From Sinohyriopsis cumingii (taxonomy: Eukaryota > Mollusca > Bivalvia > Unionida > Unionidae): a stretch of 64,000 nucleotides of DNA. The stretch spans positions 55,149,860-55,213,859 of the forward strand of contig CM068842.1 of the NCBI GenBank assembly GCA_028554795.2, in the 5' to 3' direction. Positions 19,373-29,390 of this stretch are shown piece by piece; positions within the stretch are counted from its first letter, which is position 1; each line of letters starts with the position of its first letter. A program made the position numbers and the translations under genes. A model generated the notes under the pieces. That model was not told the DNA's origin, ran no database searches, and saw only the letters and a program-made list of their open reading frames with translations.

Positions 19373-19716
19373 AGTAGTGAATGAGGCCACCCTAGGGACA
19401 ATGGGACTTAGCATTAAAAACACCCCTGGGCCACTCTAGGGACAATGGAAATTTAACATGGAGAAAAACGCTGGGCCACTCTAGGGACAATGGGAATTTA
19501 ACATAGAGTTTGGGCTTGTTTAGGGACAAGGGAAATTAACATGGGAATAGAGTTTGGGTTTGTATAGGGACAAGGGGAATTGAATATGGGATTTTTTTTT
19601 TAAAAAAAAAGTTTTTTTAAATTTAAATTTAAATTTAAATTTAAAAAAGGGTAGGCAATGGAAAGGCTATCTCTTTTCGAGAAATATGGCTGGCCCTGAA
19701 AAGGGCCTTTGGGTTT
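19373..19716. repeat. Terminal inverted repeat of B, low-coordinate copy
   Basis: Begins AGTAGTGAATGAGGCC and matches the inverse of 35686-36025 with few differences, mostly in A/T runs. It contains repeats of a core TTGTCCCTAGAGTGGCCCA-type sequence (read inverted) in the shared scaffold. The inner edge holds the histone-type hairpin used by R3. Confidence 0.95.
19692..19707 (-). terminator. Histone-type 3' stem-loop of R3, in TIR (B)
   Basis: On the minus strand GGCCCTTTTCAGGGCC, preceded by CCCAAA, followed by AGCCA and then CGAAAAGAGATA. Confidence 0.85.
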
Positions 19717-19788
19717 TCTTCTTCTTCTTCTTCTTCTTCTTCTGCTTCTAATTTCTTCTTTTTCTCCACCAAGTTCTTATTTTATCTC

Positions 19789-20136
19789 TTACACTCTTTC
19801 TCTTCTTCTCTTTCTTTTTTTCTCCTGCTCTTCTTTCTTCTTCTCTTCCTCCTCTTCTTTCTTCCTCTTCTCATTTTCTTCTTCTTTTTCAATTTTTTCG
19901 TTCCATTTGCTTATTCTTATTCTTTCCTCTTCATCCTCCTTCTCCTCCTTTATCTCTTTCATGACACGACTAATCTTGTCCTTCACCTTTTTTAAGTTAT
20001 TAATTTCCATCTTTACACGATGGGGACTATAGGAATAATGGTCTTCAACGAGTCTTATTAACATCTGTTCCATCATTCCTAAGTTGTCTAAAACGTCTTG
20101 CAATGTTTGTATTTTGTCCATTTGGTTAGAAGCCAT
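19789..20136 (-). CDS. R3: coiled-coil protein (B, altered C-terminus)
   Basis: 115 residues, nearly identical to R3 of A through the helical domain and Glu/Lys coiled coil. A one-base insertion in an A run near 19815 shifts the frame, so the protein ends in a short Arg-rich tail and loses the DKIRTWW peptide, which is still readable in the other frame. It may be functional only in part. Confidence 0.6.
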   Translation of the reverse strand: MASNQMDKIQTLQDVLDNLGMMEQMLIRLVEDHYSYSPHRVKMEINNLKKVKDKISRVMKEIKEEKEDEEERIRISKWNEKIEKEEENEKRKKEEEEEKKKEEQEKKRKRRRERV

Positions 20137-20176
20137 CTTCTTTGTAGAATGGTTTGAACGAAGAATACTGTGGGTT

Positions 20177-20291
20177 CTTATAGTGAAAGCGCGGACGTGA
20201 AGGAAAACATCCCCCTAAAACATAAAATTGATCTTACCTAGATCATGACCAAAGAAACAGCAACGCGCGGACGTGAAGGAAAACATCCCCC
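20177..20291 (-). promoter_or_regulatory. Double right-end promoter module, R3 (B)
   Basis: Minus-strand modules at 20186-20215 (with TATAAG at 20177-20182) and 20262-20291, with the GATCTAGGTAAGATC palindrome between them. Same layout as in A and C. Confidence 0.75.
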
Positions 20292-20329
20292 TACTTTTCT
20301 CATTTCATATAATAAAACCCAAACTATAC

Positions 20330-20652
20330 TCTCCACATACGCTAAGAAACAATAAACAAAATCCATAATCTACTATCCACACAATCTTACGTGAGTGGTT
20401 ACAAAACCCAAACTATACTCTCCACATACGCTAAGAAACAATAAACAAAATCCATAATCTACTATCCACACAATCTTACGTGAGCGGTTACAAAACCCAA
20501 ACTATACTCTCCACATACGCTAAGAAACAATAAACAAAATCCATAATCTACCATCCACACAATCGTACGTGAGCAGTTACAAACACAAACACACAAACAC
20601 ATACCCTCGCACTATGAAAAAAGAGTTAGTGTTTATAATCACACTACTCTAC

Positions 20653-20697
<45 letters not shown>
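20330..20697. repeat. Tandem repeats and (CA)n between R2 and R3 (B)
   Basis: About three units of 87 bp homologous to the array in A (20330-20580), then sequence shared with A, then a (CA)n run at 20653-20697 which A and C lack. Confidence 0.85.
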
Positions 20698-20698
<1 letters not shown>

Positions 20699-20737
20699 TG
20701 GCAAATCGATAGTTATTTCTTTTCTAGAGTATTGGGT

Positions 20738-20753
20738 AGCCCTTAAAAGGGCT
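20738..20753 (-). terminator. Histone-type 3' stem-loop of R2 (B, loop variant)
   Basis: Minus-strand AGCCCTTTTAAGGGCT: intact stem, but the last loop base is A instead of C. Followed by ACCCA and AGAAAAGAAA. This is the only loop variant among the 13 copies. Confidence 0.75.
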
Positions 20754-20785
20754 GTTTTTTTTTTTTGAACTCCAGATGCAACTAT

Positions 20786-21097
20786 CTAATGACTGCACCT
20801 TCCTGGCCTGGCGCCACACACGCATCTTCTTCCCCAGTCTCCTTTCACCTTTCTTCTGGGGAGCGAAGAGGGAGGATGATTCGCTTCAGCACCCCAATCC
20901 TCTGTCTCGGGAATATTGAACGACATCCTCTCTTCTCTTTTCTTTTCCTCCTCTTCCCTCTGTCTTCTCTCCTCCTCTTCCTTCTTTATTCTTTCTTCTT
21001 CTATTATAGCCTCCGCAGCCAGTTCATTTACCAGGCGCCTGACATATTCCAGATGTATCTGGAGTTCAAGAAGTTTGCTTATTCTGCTACTATTCAT
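20786..21097 (-). CDS. R2: coiled-coil protein (B)
   Basis: 103 residues from the first ATG (21097). The N-terminal helix (SKLLELQIHLEYVRRLVNEL), a shorter EERRQREEEEKK coiled coil than in A, a SFNIPETEDW segment and the conserved CVCGARPGRC end. Intact. Confidence 0.65.
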   Translation of the reverse strand: MNSSRISKLLELQIHLEYVRRLVNELAAEAIIEEERIKKEEEERRQREEEEKKREERMSFNIPETEDWGAEANHPPSSLPRRKVKGDWGRRCVCGARPGRCSH

Positions 21098-21148
21098 TCT
21101 TGTGTTGATCAATCAACAAGGGTAGCTAGACTGCCGAACGAGTTTCAA

Positions 21149-21187
21149 TTTATAGTGAAAGCGCGTACGTGAAGGAAAACATCCCCC
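21149..21187 (-). promoter_or_regulatory. Right-end promoter module and TATA, R2 (B)
   Basis: Module at 21158-21187 and TATAAA at 21149-21154 on the minus strand, 52 bp before the ATG. Confidence 0.8.
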
Positions 21188-21540
21188 TAAAAACATAAAA
21201 TTGATCTTACCTAGATCATGACCAAAAAAAAAAAACAACAACGCGCGGACCTAAAAGAAACACTCACTCACTTTTTTATTCTACCCATCACTATTTTAAA
21301 ATTTTTTATAAAGCACTTCAATTCACTATCCACATACGCAAAGCAATCCAATCTAACCCCGAAATCTACACCTCAAACACCAAATAAAGACATCATTTTA
21401 ATCTACTATCCATACCAACTTACTTAACCACTTACAAACACAAACACACAAACACATACCCTCACATTTTTTTAAAAAAAGAGTGTTTATTTTCACACTA
21501 CTCTACCTACACACATTGGCAAATTGATGGTTATTTCTTT
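21188..21540 (-). other. Noncoding spacer R1-R2 (B)
   Basis: Counterpart of 12450-12800 in A: AC-rich on this strand, with the GATCTTACCTAGATC palindrome near 21203 and CAACGCGCGGACCT near 21238. No gene seen. Confidence 0.6.
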
Positions 21541-21555
21541 TCTAGAGTATTGGGT

Positions 21556-21571
21556 AGCCCTGAAAAGGGCT
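21556..21571 (-). terminator. Histone-type 3' stem-loop of R1 (B)
   Basis: Minus-strand AGCCCTTTTCAGGGCT followed by ACCCA and AGAAAAGAAA, 28 bp after the R1 stop. Confidence 0.8.
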
Positions 21572-21599
21572 GTTTTTTTGTTTGCTATGGCATTCTTTT

Positions 21600-21959
21600 T
21601 TAGTTTCTAAGAATGCTATGTCCTCTGAGGATAGACTTTCTGGCGTTAGGTCTGCTTCTTCGAAAAGAGAAGAAGAACTCTTTGGTGTCGATACGACAAT
21701 CGACAAAGCCTCTGTCAGCTTCAGGTTGCTGCTGCTGTTGTTGTTGTTGCTGCTGTTGCTGCTGTCTCTGAAGTCTGTACTTCTCTGTCCATTCTTCTTT
21801 TTCCCTGTTCATTTCTTCTCTGAAGATCTCTTCTATCAGGTCTTCAGTGATTTTTAACATTCTCACATTCTCTATTTCTTCTGGCTTCGGTATCAGACTG
21901 TGTCTGACCCTATGCAAATTCACGTAGGCTTCGTTGAGTTTAGCTAGTTTGGAGCACAT
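21600..21959 (-). CDS. R1: small Gln-rich coiled-coil protein (B)
   Basis: 119 residues from the first ATG, ending RSILRGHSILRN. Same helical N-terminus, polyglutamine run and basic tail as A and C. The stop comes before the hairpin, as in C, showing that the read-through in A is secondary. Confidence 0.7.
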   Translation of the reverse strand: MCSKLAKLNEAYVNLHRVRHSLIPKPEEIENVRMLKITEDLIEEIFREEMNREKEEWTEKYRLQRQQQQQQQQQQQQQPEADRGFVDCRIDTKEFFFSFRRSRPNARKSILRGHSILRN

Positions 21960-22022
21960 CTTCTTAGGAGGATGAGTCGACAATGGATGGTTAGACTGGA
22001 AACAACCCCGGTTCTTAAAGTC

Positions 22023-22052
22023 AAAGCGCGGACGTGAAGGAAAACATCCCCC
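22023..22052 (-). promoter_or_regulatory. Right-end promoter module, R1 (B)
   Basis: GGGGGATGTTTTCC plus TTCACGTCCGCGCTTT on the minus strand, about 64 bp before the ATG. Confidence 0.75.
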
Positions 22053-22199
22053 ACACGGTTTTTGAGTCGCAACGTTTAGTGAGTGTCATGAGAGGGATAG
22101 TAAGAAATGAAAGAGCATCAATCCAACATTCTTATAGCTAAACAAACCACAAAGGCATTTTTTTCAAAACACAACAATTTTTATTCAAAAATCACTTAA

Positions 22200-22288
22200 C
22201 ACTAAACAACAAGAACTCTAACATTTTTTAACAATAATCCAACACTAAAAGTTTCTCCACTAGGTAAAGAGGGATAACAGTCTTCCAT
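22200..22288 (-). pseudogene. Remnant of the acidic gene; protease deleted (B)
   Basis: The ATG at 22288 opens the same first dozen codons as in A and C. The sequence then joins the AT-rich 3' region at the GAGAAACTTTTAGTGTTG junction. No protease is left. AATAAA signals follow near 22180. Confidence 0.75.
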
Positions 22289-22293
22289 GGTTT

Positions 22294-23607
22294 CTAGTAA
22301 TCTAGGATGACTTCTCTCAAACTGTTGATTTCTATGGTATTATCGAATTCTGCATACAGGATGACGTTCACCGTTTCATCAAGGTCTCGGTCTTTAAACT
22401 GAATTTCCACACGAATCTGGCCGGATTTTATAGGGTGGAAATGTCCCTCGTCGCTGCCTTGGTCTGGAGTGAAATCGAAAGCCCACAAAGCGTAGCCTCC
22501 TGCATAATCCTCGTACGTAATACCGTGACTGGTATTGGTTCCTAACTGTCCGGTGGCTTCGTACAGGGACAAGTACGATCTCAAGTAATTCTTCTTGGTA
22601 AAGTCAGGTTCGAAAGGTCGGGTACACAAGGTCTTGCCATCGCGACTGACTTCGATTTTGGATACGCCAAAGTGTTGAAAGTAGAAAGGATTTTTTTCGG
22701 CAGCTCCGTTGAAGGCTGTATTCTCGACGATACCAACGATCAAACGTTTGGGTAACTGTCCTTGGAACAGATGATCTTCGATCATGGATCGCTGTCCCTT
22801 GGGAATGGTGAAGGTTTTCACTTCCACGCGTCGTATGGGATACTTGGCAGTCGTTCTGCTCAACGTCTGACTGATGTCGTTTCCCACTTTAGGTAACACT
22901 TCCACACGGCGTACGTAGAGTCTGGCTTCTAGGATTTTGGTTTTGTAACCGTCACTATCAGCCATCAAATGGAAAGCGGCACTGCTACGATTCAGTCTCA
23001 GGCGGATATCCACCCCGTTCAGCAAATACTTTTCTTGCAACCACATGTCCAAATGCAAACGATCCATCAGTTCTAAACTTGTGTCGGCTCCCGTGATTCT
23101 CTTTCTTCGTTCTACAAATCCATCATTGTTGTCTTTCTTTTCATCAGTTTCCAATATTTCAAACTTGGTAGGTTCGTCAGCTTCCCATACCACACAGGCA
23201 TTGAGATGAGTGTTCTTGGCATCTATTCCGTACGTCAAGAGATTTTCCAGGTAGGCTCGATAAGGGTAAGTATCCATGCTGCTACTGACCAGTTTGTTAT
23301 TCAAGTACAAGTCCACTCCACTGAACAAGGAATGCATGAAATTGTTGACGGGAGCTACTGCTTCATTGTCTATAGCACCTCCAGTCTTATCTAGAATTTT
23401 GACTTTCATGTACAAGTAACTGCTATTCAGATCGATGTAATCTTCGGGCTGTCCTTTGATTTCAAACTCGATGGGAGCGGAATCGGTCAGTGAGGAGACG
23501 GGGTGAAATTCCACCCACTGGGATTCTTGCATCGTCATCATCGTGGGGGGCATGGCAAACAGATCCAGTTCCGTCTTGGAACAAGCGCAAGATTCTCGGT
23601 GCATCAT
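22294..23607 (-). CDS. mcp: Major capsid protein, double jelly-roll (B)
   Basis: 437 residues, intact and differing from A at only a few positions (for example YMKVKILDK against YLKVKILHK). It shares with A, and not with C, the loop around residues 145-170 (EILETDEKKDNNDGF), confirming that A and B are sisters. Confidence 0.93.
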   Translation of the reverse strand: MMHRESCACSKTELDLFAMPPTMMTMQESQWVEFHPVSSLTDSAPIEFEIKGQPEDYIDLNSSYLYMKVKILDKTGGAIDNEAVAPVNNFMHSLFSGVDLYLNNKLVSSSMDTYPYRAYLENLLTYGIDAKNTHLNACVVWEADEPTKFEILETDEKKDNNDGFVERRKRITGADTSLELMDRLHLDMWLQEKYLLNGVDIRLRLNRSSAAFHLMADSDGYKTKILEARLYVRRVEVLPKVGNDISQTLSRTTAKYPIRRVEVKTFTIPKGQRSMIEDHLFQGQLPKRLIVGIVENTAFNGAAEKNPFYFQHFGVSKIEVSRDGKTLCTRPFEPDFTKKNYLRSYLSLYEATGQLGTNTSHGITYEDYAGGYALWAFDFTPDQGSDEGHFHPIKSGQIRVEIQFKDRDLDETVNVILYAEFDNTIEINSLREVILDY

Positions 23608-23623
23608 TTTCTTGTCTCTTTTC

Positions 23624-24040
23624 TCAATAATCGAAAACGTCTAAGTCTCGAACGGTTCTTCTTTTCTTGGCCTTTCTCGCTTGAAGTCTGGTGAAAGGGT
23701 GTTTTCTTCGTCGTCTCTTTCTGCCTTGTCCTTGCTGAATGCCTGACTCGGTAGCGTGCAGGGCATTTATAGGTGTTTCTCGTTGGCCTAAAATGTCTTT
23801 GCCCGTTTGCAGCAAGACATTTTTGCCTGCCCTCATGAAGGCTTCTTTAGGGTTTTGTTTGTCGATGATGACATTTTGGAGAAATTCTTTGCCTTGCGTC
23901 AGTGCCGCATCTTTCAAGGCGTGCAATCCGCGTGTCACCATCGGTTTCAACACCGGGGCCACCGAACGAAAGGCCGATTTTAACATATCTCCTAAGCCGT
24001 GTCCTCGCTGTCGAGCAACCCCTCGGTACACTGGATACAT
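23624..24040 (-). CDS. Basic pVI-like virion protein candidate (B)
   Basis: 138 residues, as in A by eye. Intact, between the minor and major capsid genes. Confidence 0.65.
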   Translation of the reverse strand: MYPVYRGVARQRGHGLGDMLKSAFRSVAPVLKPMVTRGLHALKDAALTQGKEFLQNVIIDKQNPKEAFMRAGKNVLLQTGKDILGQRETPINALHATESGIQQGQGRKRRRRKHPFTRLQARKAKKRRTVRDLDVFDY

Positions 24041-24043
24041 GAC

Positions 24044-24967
24044 TTAAGGGTCGTGAGAGAACCGTTTTCGAAAATGGAGTTTCACCGTGACTTTTCCTTT
24101 GGTGAATGGAATATTTTGTCCCAAATCTCCTTTTATAGCAATGTTGACCGTGTCCAAATACGACTTGCTGACCGGCAAATAGTGAGGATGGACAAATTCG
24201 CGGTGGACGTGGTAAGTGTTTCCACCTTCCTCGTCAGCGTTCGTGGCAGAATCTACTTTGAAAGGAATGACACGCAGTAACGGTACGGAGGTGTGTCCCA
24301 CCACGTTGTACTCCACCACATCGGAATACACGAACATCAAATTCAGTCCTTGGTTCAGTTCTACCGGGGCACGAAATAACTTGCTAAAAGACTCGTTGTC
24401 GTAAACGATGGGTAATTCGTTTTTCTTGATCATGGCCTTTCTCATGTCCATGTCTCCGCCCAACATGTCAAACAATTCAGGACAAAATAAAATGGACATG
24501 ATTTTACTGCGTTCAAATTTCATCAAGAAGCGACGAGCTGCTTTGTGGTACTCCATGGTGACATTTTTGTTGACATGCTCCAAAGCTTTCAGAAACACGA
24601 CATTAAACCTGGAGGTTATGGTGCTGACCAAATGTTGACCACTAAAATAATAGCCTGGGGGAATGAACAAGTGATAGGTGGTGTACTTTTGTGTACGGGT
24701 TTTCTTGTCATATTTGACATTGCTATCCATCCACTGTTGCATTTGCTCGTCATGAACTTCCACATCAAAAAAATTTTGATTGGGAAGGACATTGAGGACT
24801 TGGGTCGGGTGAATCATTTCTACTAAAGCCACTTCCCAATGGGCTTCGTGATCTAACTGGATGGCCTGAGGTAATTTGGCAGTGTAACAGCACAACGTGT
24901 TCTTGGGAAACACCTCCATGGAACTGTCACTGGGTAAAGTTAAGTAAAATTGGTTTTGGTGACTCAT
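24044..24967 (-). CDS. Minor capsid (penton-like) protein candidate (B)
   Basis: 307 residues, intact, nearly the same as A. The ATG overlaps the membrane-protein stop. N-terminal FYLTLPSDSSMEVFP and WEVALVEMIHP motifs present. Confidence 0.7.
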   Translation of the reverse strand: MSHQNQFYLTLPSDSSMEVFPKNTLCCYTAKLPQAIQLDHEAHWEVALVEMIHPTQVLNVLPNQNFFDVEVHDEQMQQWMDSNVKYDKKTRTQKYTTYHLFIPPGYYFSGQHLVSTITSRFNVVFLKALEHVNKNVTMEYHKAARRFLMKFERSKIMSILFCPELFDMLGGDMDMRKAMIKKNELPIVYDNESFSKLFRAPVELNQGLNLMFVYSDVVEYNVVGHTSVPLLRVIPFKVDSATNADEEGGNTYHVHREFVHPHYLPVSKSYLDTVNIAIKGDLGQNIPFTKGKVTVKLHFRKRFSHDP

Positions 24968-25380
24968 AATTCCAGAGTTCTGTGGCTGTCCGAGGGGTTA
25001 CTGGACGTCAGAGGCGTGTCTCCGTCTAAAATGGGGTTCTGGTTGTGATTGAAGTGGTGACTGGCACTGGCACTGGACACAAGGTTCCCGGGGTTCCCGT
25101 TCGAGGTGAATTTCAGGGAGGGATTAGGAAGCAGGTAACCGATGCAACTGCTCAATAAAATGGTCCACAATTGTTTGTCTCCTTGTTGCAAACTCAAATT
25201 GGCGATGGCTGCCCCGATGACACAATACACCACGAAGATTTGGCAGAAAAAGACGATTTGCGTTTTAGGCACACGTTCTCCACACCACACCCACAAGGGT
25301 TGTTTTTGTAAATCTTGCACAGAAGAACTAGGTGAAGGAGGAGCGGTCGACGTAGCTGCGTCTACTGTGTGAAAGGGCAT
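24964..25380 (-). CDS. Two-span small membrane protein (B)
   Basis: 138 residues from the ATG at 25380 and intact, unlike in A. Polar Ser/Thr/Pro-rich N-terminus (about 25 residues), WVWCGERVPK, first hydrophobic span, SLQQGDKQ loop, second span ending GYLLPNP, then a Ser/Asn/His-rich tail. No signal peptide. A predicted structural or envelope-associated membrane protein; the role is unproven. A TATAAAAA overlaps the end of the integrase gene 15-20 bp upstream. Confidence 0.7.
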   Translation of the reverse strand: MPFHTVDAATSTAPPSPSSSVQDLQKQPLWVWCGERVPKTQIVFFCQIFVVYCVIGAAIANLSLQQGDKQLWTILLSSCIGYLLPNPSLKFTSNGNPGNLVSSASASHHFNHNQNPILDGDTPLTSSNPSDSHRTLEL

Positions 25381-25385
25381 GATGG

Positions 25386-26496
25386 TCACTTCTTTTTATA
25401 GTCGATGACTTGCGAAGCGTCGATCCAAGAATCAAAACTGGGCGGATATCCTTTCCAACGTACTTTGACTTCTTTGACACGTCGTTTGCCCACTTTACGG
25501 GTTCTGCGTTCGAGAATGCTTTCGATGTCGTACACGTCGTCTTCTTTTTTGGTGACACGTTGTAACTCGGGCAAATAAAACGTTCCTTTGAGCACTTCTC
25601 CGTTCATGTCTTCCAATTTATAGACGGCAGGATGACGGCCATGCACTCGTCCAGTGACGCGAAACAATTCGGTCGTCCAGTTAGGTAAGTAACCTTTGTC
25701 GAAAGTGCGTTTGGTTTTGCCAATGCGCACCCAATCTCCTACGGCCAACATTCCACTTTTCTTGGGGACAGCCCTCGTCGGGGACGTACCAAACAGGCGC
25801 TCAAACACCAACACTTCGTTGTCGGGAGTCACGTTTTGCGGGGCACGTCCAATGCTTCGATGGTAAGATTGGTTGTACGCTTGCACCAGGTGCGGTAAGA
25901 TGTCGATGTACTTCAGAGTGTGGTGATGTGTAAAATATTTCCACATGCGTTCTTTCAAAGTGCGTTGAAAACGTTCCACGATGCTGGCTTTGGTTTCGGG
26001 ATTCTCGGTGGTAAAAAAAATGAATGTCACGTTTCTTTAATTCTTTTTGGAAAGCTTGGTTCAGAAATTCGGTACCTTTGTCCGTTTGCCATCGAAGAGG
26101 GTGACGACCGCTTTGTTTCAACACCCGTTGCAGGGCTCGCACTAACTCGCTGCTCGATTTGGAAGTCAAGGGTACGACCCAAGCAAATTTGGAAAAGACG
26201 TCGATGACACAAAACAAATATTTGTAGCCACGATTGTAGCTGGCCAAATGAGAGACATCGGCTAAATCGGCTTGCCATTGATGATCGATGCCTTCCACTC
26301 GGGTGCGACTTCTGGCAAACTTGCGTCGAATGGGTTTGTGTAAAGTGTAGGTAGCTTGTTCTTGTAACCATCGTTGCACTTGAGGTAAACGGAGACTTTT
26401 CAGTCGCGTTTTGGCAGCACGATACAATTTTTGAACTCCTGTGTAACCTGCAGGATGGGAGGGATCGTAGTAAATGCTGGCTAAGACTTTTTCCAT
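25386..26496 (-). pseudogene. int: Integrase with chromodomain (B, +1 in T run)
   Basis: Same architecture as A. An eighth T in a seven-T run (the A run at 26013-26020 on the plus strand) shifts frame between the second catalytic Asp (QTDKGTEF) and the catalytic Glu, separating the DDE triad. The chromodomain part is open in its own frame. A homopolymer slip could also be a sequencing or assembly error. Confidence 0.9.
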
Positions 26497-26509
26497 TTTT
26501 ATTTTTTGT

Positions 26510-27141
26510 GTAATAAGACACCCACTCTTGGAGGATGCTACTCTTTTTCTCTTGGGGTACTTTCTTGGATTGCAATGCTTTGCGTGTGCGGCCGGCAATA
26601 GGTGTCGAAGAGGAGGATGTCTGAGAGGGGATATCGGTTCTTGTTTCACTTCTGTCTTCACTTTCTTTTTCTCTTGTGAGAAAGAAGGGGTGGCCATCAT
26701 CTTTTTAATCCATCCAATTCTGGAGGTAGGTGGTGTTGTTAACTTGCGTACTTTTTCTGGTGGAGTTTGAAACCCTTCCTCTTCTTCTTCTCCTTTTTCT
26801 GTCTTGGTCACTGGTACTGGTGGTACTGGTACTGGTACTGGTACTGGTGATGGTGCTGGACTTTTCATCAAGGTCTTAAAATCTTTCAGAGTGGGTAGAG
26901 CTGTTTCGTCTAAAGCTTTCTGGTGAAAGAGTTGCAGTCGTTGCAAGAGTTGACCGTACTTTTGCGATTTTTCTGTTTCGGACAAATCTTGGCGATCCAT
27001 CAAGGACTGCAATTCGTGTTGTAACTGGGACATCTCGCTCAAATGGGGATTGGGAGGTAAATGCGGGGTGCGTTGTTCTTGCCACCGATGGTATTCCATC
27101 CATCGTTTGTAAGGCACTAAAGCTAGTTTTCGTCCTTCCAT
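26510..27141 (-). pseudogene. Pro-Val-repeat, Lys-rich protein (B, frameshifted, fused frame)
   Basis: N-terminal 185 codons are intact, including the DLSETEKSQ codons missing in A, the PV tract and IGWIKKMM. A net two-base loss near 26628 moves the frame, which then runs without a stop into the integrase frame, giving a 446-codon open frame. The original frame has also lost its stop by a one-base deletion. The apparent fusion is best read as decay. Confidence 0.7.
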
Positions 27142-27190
27142 GGGGTTGTCAGGGGTCGATTCTGAGATCTTGGGACTTCCGAGGGCCTTT

Positions 27191-27577
27191 TTATCTTGCT
27201 CCCACCAGTCCTCCCAACATGGTTCCCAAGACTCCTTTCAGTATGGGACCTAACAAGAGAGGCAAAATGCCTCCACGTTGGACCAACATCTTCTTTTTTT
27301 GACGAATGGGAATTTTCTTTCGAACCATTTGGCGAAGAACGTGACGATGCTTGCTTAAGCATTGTTTCTGGTGTTTGGACAAAGGGATCGTGCCTTTCAA
27401 AACGTTCAAACAACATTCGCACACGGTATCGATGACCTCTTTGGAGGCTGTTTGAATGAGTTTTTTTCGTAGGGGTGGAGAAGCTTTGGACAGGACAGAT
27501 AACATGTCCCCATGTTTGGCTAAACGTGGTGGCAGTCCTTTCCTTTTCTTTCCTTGGGGTTTTCTGGAGGGTGACAT
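27191..27577 (-). CDS. Small basic pX-like protein (B)
   Basis: 128 residues, intact, a few substitutions from A (SKHRHVLRQMVRKK). TATAAAAAA at 27633-27641 precedes it by 56 bp. Confidence 0.7.
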   Translation of the reverse strand: MSPSRKPQGKKRKGLPPRLAKHGDMLSVLSKASPPLRKKLIQTASKEVIDTVCECCLNVLKGTIPLSKHQKQCLSKHRHVLRQMVRKKIPIRQKKKMLVQRGGILPLLLGPILKGVLGTMLGGLVGAR

Positions 27578-27702
27578 CTTTGAGTCTTCAGGAGCACCAA
27601 AAAAACACTGATACTCTACTTGGTCACAGACCTTTTTTATACTGGAACGCGTCGCCACTGATTGTCTTTACGTCGTATCAGTTTGAGGACAGGCATGACA
27701 CG

Positions 27703-28505
27703 TCATGCAGGGGTACGCAACGGACTAAATCGAGCCAGTTCTTCCTTGGACAAATCCAGTAAACTTTGTAACATGCCCGATCTTTCATGGACTTTGATTT
27801 TGGGAGAAGGTACTTTGTGAGCAGCAGCCACTGCCACTAAATTGGAGGGTCCTGCCACTGGGGAAGTTCTTTTGGGGGTCATTAACGGAGAAGTTCTTGG
27901 CGTGATCAACGTCTCCAAGTACTCTTCAGTTCTGGGTGTCATCAACGGAGAAGTGAATAAACGTGAGGATGCTGGAGACGCAGTCACTGCCGTGGCAGAT
28001 CGTGGTTTGCGAGTGTAAGGTTGCGTCCTGGCCGAAGTGCCTCTCTTGCGACTAGTTTTCTGTGGACTTTTCTTTTTCTGGGGACTTTTTCTCTGTTTCT
28101 TTTTCTGGGGGCTTCTTTTCTTTTTCCGGGGTGGTGGTGTCTGGTCAGAGGAGGGTCCTGCCACTGGAGAAGTTCTCCTTGGGGACCTGGTCTTTTTCTT
28201 CTTGGGGCTTCGTTGGACTTTTGTCTTGGGTATAACTTTGGGGGCATTAGGATCCCATCTTAAGAGTGAGCGAATGATGACCCCTCCTAGAGTACCGCTC
28301 CCTCCAGGTTTCAAAATGATTTGTTTTTTAGTTTGAGTGTTGATGCGGGGATCGGCCAGTTGGACCAAAGCGACTTTGTTTCGATCGAAAAAGCGTTTGG
28401 TTTGATGAGGAATCTGAATCATTCCTTGGAGTAATTGACGTGCCGTCACCGTGAACCATCGTAAGACTTCAATTTGACGGGAAGATGCGACTGAAGGGAC
28501 GTCAT
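27703..28505 (-). pseudogene. Basic virion core-like protein (B, internal deletion)
   Basis: The ATG at 28505 matches A and C, but a deletion of roughly 80 bp after codon 12 removes most of the first helical region and shifts the frame. The remaining part (28449-27703) is open from an internal ATG. It contains the glycine-rich segment and an extended KKKQRKSPQKKKSPQK tract. It ends at the same TGA as A, earlier than C. Confidence 0.75.
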
Positions 28506-28558
28506 GTTCACACTGTGTGAGACAGACGAAAAAGGGTCTGAGGTTTTTATAGATTTTT

Positions 28559-29302
28559 TTATGGGGAGTGAAATGAAGTCGAGGACGGAGACGTGTACAG
28601 GACAGGCCCTCCGTCTTGGCACCAGTGGTGAAACAAGTGGGTACGAAATCGCAAATCCTCGGGAGTGGTAGGTTTCAAATCGACGAGTAAATAGGCGTGT
28701 GGCGTTTGAGTGGCATCGTCGTACGCCTGAGTCAGCCAAGGCGTTCCTAACTGTTTGGCTAAGACTTGCACTTGCGATTTATATCGAGGGCTTTTAAACA
28801 AGACCACGTAATGCGCATTGAGACTGATGGTGCGATGGGCTTTACTTTGTTGAAACAAATTTTGGGTGATGTAAACGACACTGGCATTACGGTGATGCCC
28901 TTTGCGCGTGAACCACAGTTTAATTTCTTCTTCGTCTTCTCCTAACATGTCGTCGAAAATGACCAAATGGGTTTGACGGGAGTCAGAGACGATGCCGTCG
29001 TCTTCTTTAGGAATGCCTTCCACAAACACGATGGAATCGCCTTGACTTTCTCGCAAGAGGTTGTACGCCGATTGCCACTCTTTGTAACACCACACGATCC
29101 GTTGAGGTGGCCGATCGATCAAATGATGTTTATGTTCGATCAAACGTTTGACGAATTCGGTTTTGCCTGAACCGCTAGGTCCAGCAATGAGCATGTTAAA
29201 GGGATGGCGAAGATACAAAGCCTCCCAACTGGCACGATCTAAGTGTTCGTCGATGACTTTGACAGTAGAGGAAGAGGGAGCAGAGACAGCAGAGGTAGCC
29301 AT
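28559..29302 (-). CDS. Genome-packaging ATPase, FtsK/HerA type (B)
   Basis: 247 residues, intact. Walker A GPSGSGKT and Walker B LVIFDD as in A. Preceded by TATATAAA at 29350-29357 and AATAAA at 29373-29378 on the minus strand. Confidence 0.93.
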   Translation of the reverse strand: MATSAVSAPSSSTVKVIDEHLDRASWEALYLRHPFNMLIAGPSGSGKTEFVKRLIEHKHHLIDRPPQRIVWCYKEWQSAYNLLRESQGDSIVFVEGIPKEDDGIVSDSRQTHLVIFDDMLGEDEEEIKLWFTRKGHHRNASVVYITQNLFQQSKAHRTISLNAHYVVLFKSPRYKSQVQVLAKQLGTPWLTQAYDDATQTPHAYLLVDLKPTTPEDLRFRTHLFHHWCQDGGPVLYTSPSSTSFHSP

Positions 29303-29390
29303 GGTGTGAGAAATGTCACTTGTGACACGAAAAACAAACAAGACAAGAGTTTATATACTTTTTCAGAACACGTTTATTGAATGTTTTTTT

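Noticed and set aside
25801..27141. 446-codon frame joining the PV-repeat protein to the integrase in B
   Set aside because: It arises from a two-base loss and a lost stop, and the integrase part is itself frameshifted. A and C have separate genes.
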